Shown in pieces: positions 55,932-64,000 of a DNA stretch of 64,000 nucleotides (positions within the stretch are counted from its first letter, which is position 1; each line of letters starts with the position of its first letter). The notes under the pieces were generated by a model. It was given only the letters and a program-made list of their open reading frames with translations, was not told where the DNA came from and ran no database searches. Origin of the DNA: Comamonadaceae bacterium ALPHA2B (GTDB taxonomy: Bacteria; Pseudomonadota; Gammaproteobacteria; Burkholderiales; Burkholderiaceae_C); assembly GCA_005503065.1 (NCBI GenBank), contig SCOE01000002.1, positions 62,001 through 126,000 on the forward strand, in the 5' to 3' direction. The position numbers and the translations under genes were made by a program.

Positions 55932-57491
55932 ATGGACCCTACCCCGCCTGAGGAAGCCGCGGCGCAGCCTGCACGTGTCCAGCGCGCCGTGCTCGTCGTG
56001 GCCATCCTCGGCTCCAGCATGGCCTTCATCGACGGCACGGTGGTCAACGTCGCGCTGCCGGCCATCCAGCGCGACCTCCAGGCCACGGCTTTCCAGGCCC
56101 AATGGGTGGTGGAGTCCTATGCGCTCTTCCTGGCTGCGCTCCTGCTCGCCGGCGGCGCACTGGGCGATCGGCTCGGGCGACGTCGCGTCTTTGCGATCGG
56201 CGTGGCGATCTTTGCCCTGGCCTCCGTCGCGTGCGGCCTGGCCGGCGGCATTGAGCAATTGATCACCGCGCGGGCCGTTCAAGGCGTCGGTGCGGCCCTG
56301 CTGGTGCCGGGCAGCCTCGCGCTGATCAGCGCCAACTTCGGCGAGCACGAGCGGGGCCAGGCCATCGGCACCTGGTCCGGATTCAGCGGGATCACTGCGG
56401 CGATCGGGCCGGTGCTGGGCGGCTACCTGGTCGACCAATGGAGCTGGCATTGGGCGTTCCTGCTGAATGTCCCGCTGGCTGCCGCCGTGCTCTGGCTGGT
56501 CTGGCGCCACGTTCCGGAAAGCCGTGACCCCTCGGCACGTGGCACCCCGCTGGATGGATGGGGCGCCGTCTGGGCCACCGCCGCGCTGGGTGGCATCGTC
56601 TACGCATTCGTCGAAGCGCCGACGCAGGGCTGGCGGGCAGCACCGGTGCTGGGCGGTCTGGCCGGTGGTCTCACGGCCTGCGCCGCGTTCGCGTTCACCG
56701 AGGCGCGCGTGAAGGCACCCATGATGCCGCTTCACCTGTTCCGCAACCGGAACTTCACGGGCGCGAACCTCGTCACGCTGCTTCTCTACAGCGCGCTCGG
56801 GGGAAGCCTGTACTTCTTCCCGCTCGCGCTGATCCAGGTGCAGGGCTATTCCGCCACCGCGGCGGGTGCGGCACTGCTGCCTTTCGTGCTGATTCTTTTC
56901 GCCTTCTCTCGCCCGGCTGGGCGGCTCGTCGACCGTTTCGGTCCGCGTGGGCCGCTCGTCGCCGGCCCGCTGGTGGCTGCCGCTGCCTTCGTGCTCTTCG
57001 CGCTTCCCGGCGTCGGGGGCGCGTACTGGCGCACCTACCTGCCCGCCGTGGTGCTGCTCGGCATCGGGATGACGATCACGATCGCGCCGCTCACGACGAC
57101 GGTGATGAACGCGGTCGACGTGGAGCACGCGGGCACGGCCTCAGGCGTCAACAACGCGGTGTCGCGGGTGGCAGGGGTCCTGGCGATCGCAGTCCTCGGC
57201 CTGCTCATGGCCTGGGCCTTCGGGCGGCATCTGCGCGATGCGCTGAATGCGCTCGCCCTGCCCGCCGCCGCGAGAGATGCCGTGCTGGCCCAGGAGAGCC
57301 GGCTGGCGGGCGCAGCGATTCCCGCCGGCCTCGATGCGGCGCTGGCCGAGCGGCTGCATCGCGCGATCGGCGAGGCCTACATCGCGGGCTTGCGCTGGGT
57401 GATGGGCGCCGCCGCGGCCCTTGCGGTCATCGGCGCGGGCTGCGCCTGGGTGTGGATCGACGGTACGCCTTCCCCGCAACGCCGGCCTTAG
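55932..57491 (+). CDS. MFS drug exporter, EmrB/QacA (DHA2) type
   Basis: A 519-residue proton-driven exporter with 14 predicted membrane segments. ILGSSMAFIDGTVVNVALPA in the first segment carries the conserved Asp of 14-helix DHA2 pumps, GGALGDRLGRRRVF is the loop 2-3 motif A, and SFSG-type motif C is seen in GTWSGFSGITAAIGPVLGGY of segment 5. Substrates of the family are usually hydrophobic cations and drugs. The ATG at 55932 directly follows an overlapping GTG at 55929. The gene has no periplasmic adaptor (EmrA) beside it. A weak hairpin at 57530-57546 separates it from the convergent aminotransferase gene. Confidence 0.92.
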   Translation: MDPTPPEEAAAQPARVQRAVLVVAILGSSMAFIDGTVVNVALPAIQRDLQATAFQAQWVVESYALFLAALLLAGGALGDRLGRRRVFAIGVAIFALASVACGLAGGIEQLITARAVQGVGAALLVPGSLALISANFGEHERGQAIGTWSGFSGITAAIGPVLGGYLVDQWSWHWAFLLNVPLAAAVLWLVWRHVPESRDPSARGTPLDGWGAVWATAALGGIVYAFVEAPTQGWRAAPVLGGLAGGLTACAAFAFTEARVKAPMMPLHLFRNRNFTGANLVTLLLYSALGGSLYFFPLALIQVQGYSATAAGAALLPFVLILFAFSRPAGRLVDRFGPRGPLVAGPLVAAAAFVLFALPGVGGAYWRTYLPAVVLLGIGMTITIAPLTTTVMNAVDVEHAGTASGVNNAVSRVAGVLAIAVLGLLMAWAFGRHLRDALNALALPAAARDAVLAQESRLAGAAIPAGLDAALAERLHRAIGEAYIAGLRWVMGAAAALAVIGAGCAWVWIDGTPSPQRRP

Positions 57492-57555
57492 GGCGAGCGG
57501 CGTGGGCGCGCCTTGCACGCTCGCTGCAAGCGGGTGAAGCACCCGCCCGCCCAGG

Positions 57556-58743
57556 TCAGAGCGCCTGGCCCAGCCGCGCAATGCCTTCGCGGATCTTGTC
57601 GACGTTGGCCGTCGCGAAGCTCAGGCGCAGCGTCGCAAGATCGGGCTTCTCGGCGAAGAACGGCGCGCCGGGCACGAAGGCAACGCCCTTGTCGATGGCC
57701 TTCTTGGCAAAGGCGTTGGCGTCCTTCTCCTTGCCGCCCGCGCCCGTGAGCGCGGCCCAGAAGAACAGTCCGCCACTGGGCTGCGTGAAGGTGATCGCGT
57801 CGCCCAGCTCCTTCTGCAGGGCTTCGCCCATCGCCTGCGCGCGGCCGGCGTAGACCTCGCGCACGTGGGCCAGCGTGGCCGGCATGCGGCCGCTCTTGAG
57901 GTACTGCGCCGCCGTGGCCTGCGCGAAGGTGCTGGTGTGCGCATCGCTGAACTGCTTGCACATGGTGGCCTTGGCCAGCAGCTCGGCCGGCGCGATCATC
58001 CAGCCGATGCGCAGGCCGGGGCTCAGCACCTTGCTGAGCGAGCCGCAGTGCACCAGCAGTTCGCGGCTGCCCGGCACCTGGTCGCTCAGGGCCATGATCG
58101 ACGGCGGCGGTGCCTCGCCGAAATACAGGTCGCCGTAGGGGTCGTCCTCGACGATGACGGTGTTGTGCTTCACGGCCATCTCCAGCACGTTCCTGCGGCG
58201 CTCCAGGCTCAGCATCGCGCCGCTCGGGTTGCCGAAGGTGGGGATCAGGTAGACGAACTTGGGCTTGTGCTCGGCGATGAGCTGCTCAAGCCGGTCGGCA
58301 TCGACGCCGTTCGCATCGACCGGTGCGCTGACGAGTTGCGCGCCATAGAGGCGGAAGCATTGGATGGTGGCCAGGAAGGTCGGCCCTTCGACGATCACCT
58401 TGTCGCCGGGCGAGATCAGCGTCTTGCCCAGCAGGTCGAGCGCCTGCTGGCTGCCGGTGGTGACGATCAGGCCCGAGGGGTCGACCGCGACGCCCTTGGT
58501 CTTCATGAAGGCCGAGAGCTGCTGGCGCAGCGGGTCGTAGCCCTCGGTGGCGCCGTACTGCAGCGCGCCGCCCGGTTCCTCGGTCAGGGCCTTGTCGGCC
58601 GCTGCCTTCAGGCCCTCGACGTCGAACATCGCGCTGTCGGGAAAGCCGCCGGCGAAGCTGATGATGCCGGGCTTGCCCAGCAGCTTGAAGAGTTCACGGA
58701 TGGCGGAGGTTTCGACGTTGTCGAGGCGGGAGGCGAATTGCAT
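57556..58743 (-). CDS. PLP-dependent aminotransferase (class I/II, 2-aminoadipate type)
   Basis: A 395-residue fold-type I aminotransferase. It opens FASRLDNVETSAIRELFKLL, has ISFAGGFPDSAMF, the substrate and PLP segment NPSGAMLSLERRR and VEDDPYGDLYFGE with the Asp that binds the pyridine nitrogen, and SLSKVLSPGLRIGWMIAP with the Schiff-base Lys near residue 237. This pattern is that of LysN / 2-aminoadipate or MocR-type aminotransferases with broad specificity. The ATG at 58743 is the only sensible start. It is the third gene of a possible operon behind the isonitrile-hydratase-like and Bug genes (gaps of 50 and 73 bases). Confidence 0.92.
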   Translation of the reverse strand: MQFASRLDNVETSAIRELFKLLGKPGIISFAGGFPDSAMFDVEGLKAAADKALTEEPGGALQYGATEGYDPLRQQLSAFMKTKGVAVDPSGLIVTTGSQQALDLLGKTLISPGDKVIVEGPTFLATIQCFRLYGAQLVSAPVDANGVDADRLEQLIAEHKPKFVYLIPTFGNPSGAMLSLERRRNVLEMAVKHNTVIVEDDPYGDLYFGEAPPPSIMALSDQVPGSRELLVHCGSLSKVLSPGLRIGWMIAPAELLAKATMCKQFSDAHTSTFAQATAAQYLKSGRMPATLAHVREVYAGRAQAMGEALQKELGDAITFTQPSGGLFFWAALTGAGGKEKDANAFAKKAIDKGVAFVPGAPFFAEKPDLATLRLSFATANVDKIREGIARLGQAL

Positions 58744-58816
58744 GGGTCTGGTTCCTGGATGAACTGGGCTCGCCGGAGCGAGCCACGATTGTCTCCAATT
58801 CGAATGTCGATCGGCT

Positions 58817-59803
58817 TCACTGCGGAACGAAGCCGCTTTCCTGCACCAGCCCGGCAAACGCCTTCGACACCTGGGCCAAATGCTGCGCCTGCTCCGCCGG
58901 CGTACTCGGTGCAGCGGTCATCACGTGGCCCTGCAACCGGGCGATCACTTCCGGCTGCGCCAGCACGCGGTTGAGCGCGGTGTTGTAGCGCACGACCACG
59001 GCGTCGGGCAATGCGGCCGGCGCATAGAGGCCGAGGAAATCCGTGGTGTTGTCGAGGCCCGCCACGCCGGCCTGCGAGAAAGACGGCACGCCCGGCAACA
59101 AGGGCGTCGCACGGCTGACCGCCAGGATGCGCAGCTTGCCCGCCTGCTGGTACTGGATGAAATCCGAGATGCCCGAGACGCCCGCTGCGACCTGACCGCC
59201 GAGCAGGTCGCTCACCATCGGTGCCGCGCCGCGGTAGGCGACCGGCACGGTGTCGACCCTCAGCACGCGCGACACCTTGCCCGCGACGAACTCCGGCGCA
59301 CTGGCCGGCGCCGGTACGCCGATGCCGGCTCCGCCTGGGTGCGCGCCCAACCAGGCGCCCAGCTCCTGCAGGTTGGCCGCGCCGGTTTTCGGATGCACGG
59401 CCAATGCCAGTTCGAAGGTCGCGACGGTGCCGATCGTGCGGAAGTCGGTCGCCGGCGCAAACCCCGCCGCCTTCATGGTCAGCGGCACCATCGCCACCGT
59501 GTGCGCGTTGCTCATGAAGAGCACCGAGCCGTCGGCGGGCGCGGCCTTCAGCGCTTGCGCGGCGATCTGGCCGCCCGCACCGGGCTTGTTGTCGACCACC
59601 ACCGGCTGACCGAGCTCGACCGCGAGCTTCTCGGCCACGATGCGCGCCGCAGTGTCGGCCGGCCCACCCGGCGGGTAGCCGACCAGCACGCGCACCGGGC
59701 CGGCATGCCCCTGTGCGTGGGCGCCGAAAGCTGCACACAAGGGCGCGACGACGAGCAGTGCGCGCCCCACGACGCGGGCGAGAGAACGGAACGCAGATGG
59801 CAT
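58817..59803 (-). CDS. Bug-family tripartite tricarboxylate receptor
   Basis: A 328-residue periplasmic receptor with a Sec signal peptide (about 1-30, ALLVVAPLCAAFGAHA-QGH). The mature protein has VLVGYPPGGPADTAARIVAE, VVVDNKPGAGGQIAAQAL, VPVAYRGAAPMVSDLLGGQV and SGISDFIQYQQAGKLRIL, the standard Bug pattern of the two-domain fold. The ligand is not readable. It lies 50 bases after the DJ-1/PfpI gene and before the aminotransferase, all on the minus strand, which suggests a nitrogen-compound uptake unit. No membrane subunits are nearby. Confidence 0.93.
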   Translation of the reverse strand: MPSAFRSLARVVGRALLVVAPLCAAFGAHAQGHAGPVRVLVGYPPGGPADTAARIVAEKLAVELGQPVVVDNKPGAGGQIAAQALKAAPADGSVLFMSNAHTVAMVPLTMKAAGFAPATDFRTIGTVATFELALAVHPKTGAANLQELGAWLGAHPGGAGIGVPAPASAPEFVAGKVSRVLRVDTVPVAYRGAAPMVSDLLGGQVAAGVSGISDFIQYQQAGKLRILAVSRATPLLPGVPSFSQAGVAGLDNTTDFLGLYAPAALPDAVVVRYNTALNRVLAQPEVIARLQGHVMTAAPSTPAEQAQHLAQVSKAFAGLVQESGFVPQ

Positions 59804-59853
59804 GGCGAAGCTCGATGGATGCGTTGATGGAAGTGAGGAAGGGAGCCGGCCGC

Positions 59854-60522
59854 TCAGACCCGGCGGCGCGCCGACAGAAGCGCGGCGCGCTGCGCGACGA
59901 TGGGCCGCACCTTGGTGCGCGCCGCTTCGACCATCGCCGCCGGCGCCTTGTGCGGCGACCCGGTGTCGAAGGGCGGCTGCGGGTCGTACTCGGCGAACAG
60001 TTGCACGCCCTGTGCCACCTCCGCGCCGGCGGCCAGCGCGATGGCCTGCAGCGCGCAGTCGATGCCCGAGGTCATGCCCGCGCCGGTGATGCGGTTGCGG
60101 TCGACCACCACACGCTCGTCGACCGGCACGGCGCCGACGAGTTCCAGCAGTTCGTGCGACGCCCAGTGGCAGGTCGCCCGGTAGCCTTCGAGCAGGCCGG
60201 CAGCACCGAGCACCAATGGCCCGGTGCAGATGCCGACGATCCAGGTCGCGCCGGTCGCCTGGCGCGCGAGGAAGCGCAGCGTCTCCTCGTCGTCCAGCAA
60301 CGCGCCGATGCCCGGACCGCCCGGCACGACCAGCATATCGAGCGCTGCGCAGCTCTCGAAGGACGCGGTGGGCCGGAACTCCCAGCCCAGCTCGGTGCGG
60401 ATCGGCCCGGTGTGCTTCCACACGAGGTTCAGCGTCGCGCCGGGAATGCGGACCAGCAGGTCAGCGGGGGCGACGTAGTCGATCGCGGTGATGTCGGGAA
60501 ACACGAGCATGCCGATGTTCAT
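59854..60522 (-). CDS. DJ-1/PfpI family protein, isonitrile hydratase-like
   Basis: A 222-residue member of the DJ-1/PfpI superfamily. MLVFPDITAIDYVAPADLLV and MLVVPGGPGIGALLDDEETL are typical, and the nucleophile elbow WIVGICTGPLVLGAAGLLEG followed by YRATCHW matches bacterial isonitrile hydratase (InhA), which converts isocyanides to N-formamides. The catalytic Cys is in GICTG near residue 97. Function as an isonitrile hydratase is inferred from this pattern only. The gene is divergent from a GlxA-type regulator 155 bases away, whose N-terminal domain belongs to the same superfamily. Confidence 0.88.
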   Translation of the reverse strand: MNIGMLVFPDITAIDYVAPADLLVRIPGATLNLVWKHTGPIRTELGWEFRPTASFESCAALDMLVVPGGPGIGALLDDEETLRFLARQATGATWIVGICTGPLVLGAAGLLEGYRATCHWASHELLELVGAVPVDERVVVDRNRITGAGMTSGIDCALQAIALAAGAEVAQGVQLFAEYDPQPPFDTGSPHKAPAAMVEAARTKVRPIVAQRAALLSARRRV

Positions 60523-60677
60523 GGCGAAGCGCTTTCGAGGGATGCTGGGGCAGCGGTGAGGGCAGTGTAGGATTGGCCTGTCTGTCCGTTCAGACAAACA
60601 CCCCACCATTCCTGCCATCTGCCGCGGTCGAACTGCCACGGTCGAATTCCGCTGCATCGAGGTCTTCCCTGCAAACC

Positions 60678-61676
60678 ATGCGCGCGATCTGGTTCCTCGT
60701 CTTCGAAGACTTTCAGCTGCTCGACGTGAGCGGCCCGCTGCAGGTCTTCGCCACCGCCAACGACGAATTGCGCCTGGCAGGCCGCGAACCGCTCTACGAG
60801 ACCCGCGTGTGCGCCATGGAAGGCGGCGCGGTGCGCAGTTCGAGCGGCGTCGAGCTGCTCGCGCGGGCGTTGCCGAAGCGATTGGCACGAGCCGTCCACA
60901 CGGTGGTGCTACCGGGCGGCCCAGGCGTCTGGCAGCCGGGGCGCCCAACGGGCGCAGCGATCGAAGCCGGTGCCGCGGCCGCACTCGCCGGCTGGACCCG
61001 CCGCGCCGCGCCGCGCATCGACCGCCTCGCCTCGGTCTGCACCGGCGCCTTCGTGCTCGCGCGCACCGGCTTGCTCGATGGTGGCACCGCGGTCACGCAC
61101 TGGGCCGCCTGCGACCAGCTGGCCGCGCAGTTCCCGGCGGTCGCGGTGCAGGACGATGCGATCTACCTGCGCCATGGCCGCGTCTGGACCTCCGCCGGCG
61201 TGACCGCCGGCATCGACATGGCGCTCGGCATGGTCGAGGCCGACGTCGGCCGCGACGTCGCGATGGCGGTCGCCAAGAAGCTCGTGGTGTTCTACAAGCG
61301 GCCCGGCGGCCAATCACAGTTCAGCAGCGCATTGCTGGAGCAGAGCGCCGGCGACGCGCGTGTCGCGCAGTTGCACCAGTGGATCGCCACGCAGCTGCGC
61401 ACGCCCCTGAGCGTCGCACGGATGGCGGAGCGGCTCGCCATGACGCCGCGCACCTTCGCGCGCTTCTACGTCGCGCAGACGGGCAGCACGCCGGCGCACG
61501 CGGTCGAGCGCATACGGCTGGAGCAGGCCTGCCGCCTCGTGGAGGCGCATCAACTGAGCAACAAGGCGATCGCACAGCGGTGCGGCTTCGGCTCCGAGGA
61601 GGTCATGCGGCGCGTGTTCCTGCGCAACCTGCACGTATCGCCGACCGGCTATCGGGAACGCTTCTCGGCCGCCTGA
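60678..61676 (+). CDS. GlxA/FtrA-family AraC transcriptional regulator
   Basis: A 332-residue regulator. The N-terminal part (about 1-190) is a DJ-1/PfpI-like domain (FLVFEDFQLLDVSGPLQVFA, VVLPGGPGVWQPG, ASVCTGAFVLARTGLLDGG) that probably senses a small molecule, and the C-terminal part (about 225-330) has two AraC helix-turn-helix motifs (LSVARMAERLAMTPRTFARF and NKAIAQRCGFGSEEVMRRVF, then HVSPTGYRERF). It stands opposite the isonitrile-hydratase-like operon and probably controls it. The ATG at 60678 matches the family opening. Confidence 0.93.
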   Translation: MRAIWFLVFEDFQLLDVSGPLQVFATANDELRLAGREPLYETRVCAMEGGAVRSSSGVELLARALPKRLARAVHTVVLPGGPGVWQPGRPTGAAIEAGAAAALAGWTRRAAPRIDRLASVCTGAFVLARTGLLDGGTAVTHWAACDQLAAQFPAVAVQDDAIYLRHGRVWTSAGVTAGIDMALGMVEADVGRDVAMAVAKKLVVFYKRPGGQSQFSSALLEQSAGDARVAQLHQWIATQLRTPLSVARMAERLAMTPRTFARFYVAQTGSTPAHAVERIRLEQACRLVEAHQLSNKAIAQRCGFGSEEVMRRVFLRNLHVSPTGYRERFSAA

Positions 61677-61772
61677 CCCTCCCGACGAGCTCGCCTCGCG
61701 CCGAGGGCGAGGCCTGGGCGCCCTCGGCATGCCGTCGATGAGCGCGCGCGATGCACAAGACAATGGCGGGTC

Positions 61773-62414
61773 ATGAAAAAAGACACCATCGTCGCCTTCT
61801 TCGCCACCCTGCAGGCCGCCAACCCCGCGCCCGAGACCGAGCTCGAATACACCACGCCCTTCGAGCTGCTGGCCGCCGTGCTGCTGTCGGCGCAGGCGAC
61901 CGACGTGGGCGTGAACAAGGCCACGCGCAGGCTCTACCCGGTGGCCAACACGCCGCAGGCGATCCTCGACCTCGGGCTGGAAGGGCTGGAGGGCTACATC
62001 AAGACCATCGGTCTGTACCGCAGCAAGGCCAAGCACCTGATGGAGGCCTGCCGCATCCTGGTCGAGCAGCATGGCGGCGAGGTGCCGCGCACGCGCGAGG
62101 CGCTCGAGGCGCTGCCCGGCGTGGGCCGCAAGACGGCCAACGTGGTGCTCAACGTCGCCTTCGGCGAACCCACCATCGCGGTGGACACGCACATCTTCCG
62201 CGTGAGCAATCGCACCGGCCTCGCGCCCGGCAAGACGCCGCTGGAGGTCGAACTGAAGCTGGAGAAGCGCGTGCCCAAGGCGTTCGTGCAGCACGCCCAC
62301 CACTGGCTGATCCTGCACGGCCGCTACGTGTGCGTGGCGCGCAAACCCAAATGCTGGGAATGCGCCGTGCACACGATGTGCAGCTTCAAGCCCAAGACGC
62401 CGGCGCCGGCCTGA
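61773..62414 (+). CDS. nth: Endonuclease III
   Basis: Nth removes oxidised pyrimidines from DNA and cuts the abasic site by beta-elimination. The 213-residue protein (E. coli 211) has LLSAQATDVGVNKATRRL, the helix-hairpin-helix LPGVGRKTANVVLNV with the catalytic Lys near 119, VDTHIFRVSNRTG with the catalytic Asp near 137, and the [4Fe-4S] cluster Cys pattern C-x6-C-x2-C-x5-C (CVARKPKCWECAVHTMC). It stands between the GlxA regulator and a TonB-C protein, in the same direction. Confidence 0.97.
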   Translation: MKKDTIVAFFATLQAANPAPETELEYTTPFELLAAVLLSAQATDVGVNKATRRLYPVANTPQAILDLGLEGLEGYIKTIGLYRSKAKHLMEACRILVEQHGGEVPRTREALEALPGVGRKTANVVLNVAFGEPTIAVDTHIFRVSNRTGLAPGKTPLEVELKLEKRVPKAFVQHAHHWLILHGRYVCVARKPKCWECAVHTMCSFKPKTPAPA

Positions 62415-62472
62415 ACGCCATGGGCATTCGACATCGCCTTCCACCATGCCGCTCACCGAACGAGGTCCCACG

Positions 62473-62838
62473 ATGAACCCTTCGTCCCGCTCGCGCGCCG
62501 TCCTGGCGCTGCATCTCGCGCTGCTCGCCGTCGCCGCCGGCGCGCAGCCGGCCTGGGCGCCGAAGCCGCCCAACCCCAACGCGCCCTACCCCGCCGAGTC
62601 GCGCGATGCCAACGAGCAGGGCACGGTGCTCCTGCGCGTGCGCACCACGCCCGATGGCCAGCCCGTCGAGGTGCGGGTGCACCAGTCCAGCGGCTTTGCC
62701 CGACTGGACCGCTCGGCGCTGGAGACGGTGAAGAAATGGCAGTTCCGTCCCACGCCGGACGACGGCACCGTGGTGTGGCGCGAAGTGCCGATCAGCTTCT
62801 TCATCACATCGCCGCCGCCGCGGCCGGTGCTCAACTAG
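62473..62838 (+). CDS. TonB C-terminal domain protein
   Basis: A 121-residue protein with an N-terminal hydrophobic signal or anchor (SRAVLALHLALLAVAAGAQP, about 6-25) and a C-terminal TonB domain (TVLLRVRTTPDGQPVEVRVH and LDRSALETVKKWQFRPTPDD, ending [16 protein letters not shown]). The Pro-rich middle of real TonB proteins is short, so it may be a small exported TonB-like protein rather than an energy transducer; no ExbB/ExbD genes are beside it. The ATG at 62473 is preferred to 62446 as it puts the hydrophobic stretch at the N-terminus. It overlaps the convergent cobC-like gene by 8 bases. Confidence 0.85.
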   Translation: MNPSSRSRAVLALHLALLAVAAGAQPAWAPKPPNPNAPYPAESRDANEQGTVLLRVRTTPDGQPVEVRVHQSSGFARLDRSALETVKKWQFRPTPDDGTVVWREVPISFFITSPPPRPVLN

Positions 62839-63430
62839 CCGCGCCTCGGCCAGCGTCGCAGGCGTGCGCTGCGCCGATGTCGATCTCGATGCAGCGGCGG
62901 GCACCGAAGGCCATCGGCGCCGAAGGCCAGTCCGCGGCGCTGACCGGTACGCGCATGCCGCGAGCGATCAGTTCCACGGCGCGCATCACGCCGGAATGCG
63001 TGATCCAGACCGTGTCGCGACCACCGGCCCGCCAGTCGTCCCAGGCCGCGCCCACGCGGGCCATGAAGCGGCGCGTGCTTTCGCCGTGGCCACCGGCGGG
63101 CGCATCGGCGAAGTCGTCGGTCCATGCCTGCAGTTCGGCACGCGCGATGGCCTGCCACGCCTGACCCTCCCAGGCGCCGAAGTCCATCTCGGCAAGCCGG
63201 GCGTCGACGCGGGCCGGCGGCAGGTCGGGCCTCAAGGCGGCCAAGGCCTGGGCCAGCCCCACGCAGCGGCGCAGCGGCGAAGTCCAGGGCACCACAGCGG
63301 TCGGCAGTTCGGCCGCCAGCGCCGCCGCGGCGGCCTGCGTGGCCTCGTCTTCGGCCGCATGGTCCGTCGCGCCGTAGCACAGGCCCGGTGCGCACAGCAC
63401 GGGCGCGTGGCGTTGCAGCCAGAGCTTCAT
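62831..63430 (-). CDS. cobC: Histidine phosphatase, alpha-ribazole phosphatase-like
   Basis: A 199-residue histidine-phosphatase superfamily protein ([20 protein letters not shown], with RHAP in place of the usual RHG, and [14 protein letters not shown] for the phosphate pocket; the second His in [11 protein letters not shown]). The position directly after cobS, with a 4-base ATGA overlap, and the sequence point to CobC, which dephosphorylates alpha-ribazole 5'-phosphate or adenosylcobalamin 5'-phosphate late in B12 synthesis. The symbol rests on context plus family. Confidence 0.82.
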   Translation of the reverse strand: MKLWLQRHAPVLCAPGLCYGATDHAAEDEATQAAAAALAAELPTAVVPWTSPLRRCVGLAQALAALRPDLPPARVDARLAEMDFGAWEGQAWQAIARAELQAWTDDFADAPAGGHGESTRRFMARVGAAWDDWRAGGRDTVWITHSGVMRAVELIARGMRVPVSAADWPSAPMAFGARRCIEIDIGAAHACDAGRGAAS

Positions 63431-64000
63431 GCGAGCCGCCATGCCAGCACCCCGTAGACCGCCAGTTCGCACACCTGCTGGGTCGCACCCAGGCCGTCGC
63501 CCGTGAAGCCCTGCAGGCGCCGGCGGAACAGGCCGGCCATCCAGGCGCCCGCCGCCACCACTGCCAACAGCATTGCTCCTGTTTTCATAGCGCCTTGCGC
63601 AAGCAGGACGGGCGCTGCAGCCGGAATCGACCACAAGATGCCGGCCGCGAGCGCACCGCCGCCGATGGCGTCGGCCAGCGGCTTGGACTTGCTCGCCCCG
63701 CTGTCGCCCACGTAGGGCAGGAAGCGGATCAGGAACAGAGGCGCGAGGCGCGACAACACATGCGCCCCAAGGAGCGCGGCCACCACCGACGCCGCGCCCT
63801 GCTGCGCGATGGCTGCCAGCAGCGCCACCTTGAGCCCGAGCGCCAGCACCAGCGCGATGGCCCCGAAGGCGCCGATGCGCGAGTCCTTCATGATCTCCAG
63901 CGCCCGTTCGCGCTGGGCACTGCCGCCCAGCCCGTCGGCCACGTCGGCCAGCCCGTCCTCGTGGAAGGCACCGGTGAGCCAGACGGTGGCGACGGTGCTG
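63427..64000 (-). CDS. cobS: Adenosylcobinamide-GDP ribazoletransferase, 5' part outside the window
   Basis: CobS, an inner-membrane enzyme, joins adenosylcobinamide-GDP with alpha-ribazole to make adenosylcobalamin. The last 190 residues are visible: [20 protein letters not shown] with the conserved acidic motif, [36 protein letters not shown] and [16 protein letters not shown] near the C-terminus, with several hydrophobic helices between. The first part lies beyond the window. A copy of the hairpin repeat with tail (63575-63628) is read in frame as [16 protein letters not shown] within a membrane loop/helix region. Confidence 0.92.
   Translation of the reverse strand, partial: STVATVWLTGAFHEDGLADVADGLGGSAQRERALEIMKDSRIGAFGAIALVLALGLKVALLAAIAQQGAASVVAALLGAHVLSRLAPLFLIRFLPYVGDSGASKSKPLADAIGGGALAAGILWSIPAAAPVLLAQGAMKTGAMLLAVVAAGAWMAGLFRRRLQGFTGDGLGATQQVCELAVYGVLAWRLA
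63575..63628. repeat. 17-nt hairpin repeat with tail, copy 13 (inside cobS)
   Basis: GCTCC-N7-ATAGC, right arm intact and left arm decayed, with a tail to the right (CTTGCGCAAGCAGGACGGGC, then GCTGCAGCC). Codons on the gene strand begin GCT ATG AAA ACA GG, the same phase as the dxr and lpxB copies. Confidence 0.75.

Overview
The window is a high-GC, gene-dense chromosomal segment from a betaproteobacterium of the order Burkholderiales, most likely family Comamonadaceae (Variovorax or a close relative). Supporting signs are the gene order rpsB-tsf-pyrH-frr-uppS-cdsA-dxr-rseP-bamA-skp-lpxD-fabZ-lpxA-lpxB-rnhB, two orphan Bug-type solute receptors, PHB-cycle genes (phaR, 3-hydroxybutyrate dehydrogenase), a Kdo hydroxylase and several families of short palindromic repeats. 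The genus is an inference. Nothing suggests a prophage, integron, plasmid or CRISPR array; no transposase or integrase was seen, and no gene-free stretch exceeds 300 bases.

Layout. 1-2.8 kb (minus): folP (cut by the window start) and ftsH, each downstream of rlmE. 3.5-4.8 kb (plus): yhbY and a putative glycosyltransferase. 4.9-11.4 kb (minus): kdoO, a DUF4149 membrane protein, greA, carB, carA. 11.6-27.0 kb (minus): a 16-gene run for ribosome assembly, lipid A and phospholipid synthesis, isoprenoid and undecaprenyl synthesis and outer-membrane assembly. 27.3-31.9 kb (plus): an amidase, a DadA-like oxidoreductase and the NAD(P)HX repair enzyme Nnr. 31.9-35.0 kb (minus): an SDR oxidoreductase and RNase R, divergent from tRNA-Leu(CAG). 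35.3-41.3 kb (minus): rimO, phaR, a small zinc-ribbon-like protein, tRNA-Val(GAC), relA and an alpha/beta hydrolase. 41.3-45.8 kb: 3-hydroxybutyrate dehydrogenase, a SIMPL-domain secreted protein, a small exported protein, and the ompR-envZ pair. 45.8-50.8 kb: ispF, ispD (minus) and mfd (plus). 50.8-54.3 kb: a LysR regulator divergent from an amidase and a Bug receptor. 54.5-57.5 kb: serB, a DUF6172-like gene, a small conserved-looking ORF and an EmrB/QacA-type exporter. 57.5-61.7 kb: aminotransferase, Bug receptor and isonitrile-hydratase-like gene divergent from a GlxA-type AraC regulator. 61.8-64 kb: nth, a TonB-C protein, and cobC-like plus cobS (cut by the window end).

Functionally the window is mostly core metabolism and envelope biogenesis: MEP pathway (dxr, ispD, ispF), undecaprenyl-PP (uppS), CDP-DAG (cdsA), lipid A (lpxD, lpxA, lpxB, fabZ, with kdoO acting later on the inner core) and the Bam machinery (bamA, skp, rseP).

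The most unusual signal is a dispersed 17-nt hairpin, GCTAT-N7-ATAGC, usually followed by a GC-rich tail of about 45 nt. I count 13 copies, exact or decayed. Seven lie inside protein genes, including dxr and lpxB, all in the same codon phase, so that each encodes Ala-(Ile/Met)-x-x-x-x. Copies in the phase that creates TAG supply the stop codons of two genes, and a third gene stops inside an element tail. Three or four other palindromic or MITE-like elements occur once each, one of them in frame inside mfd. By behaviour this resembles the Rickettsia palindromic elements that insert into protein genes; I do not know of a description in this family of bacteria.
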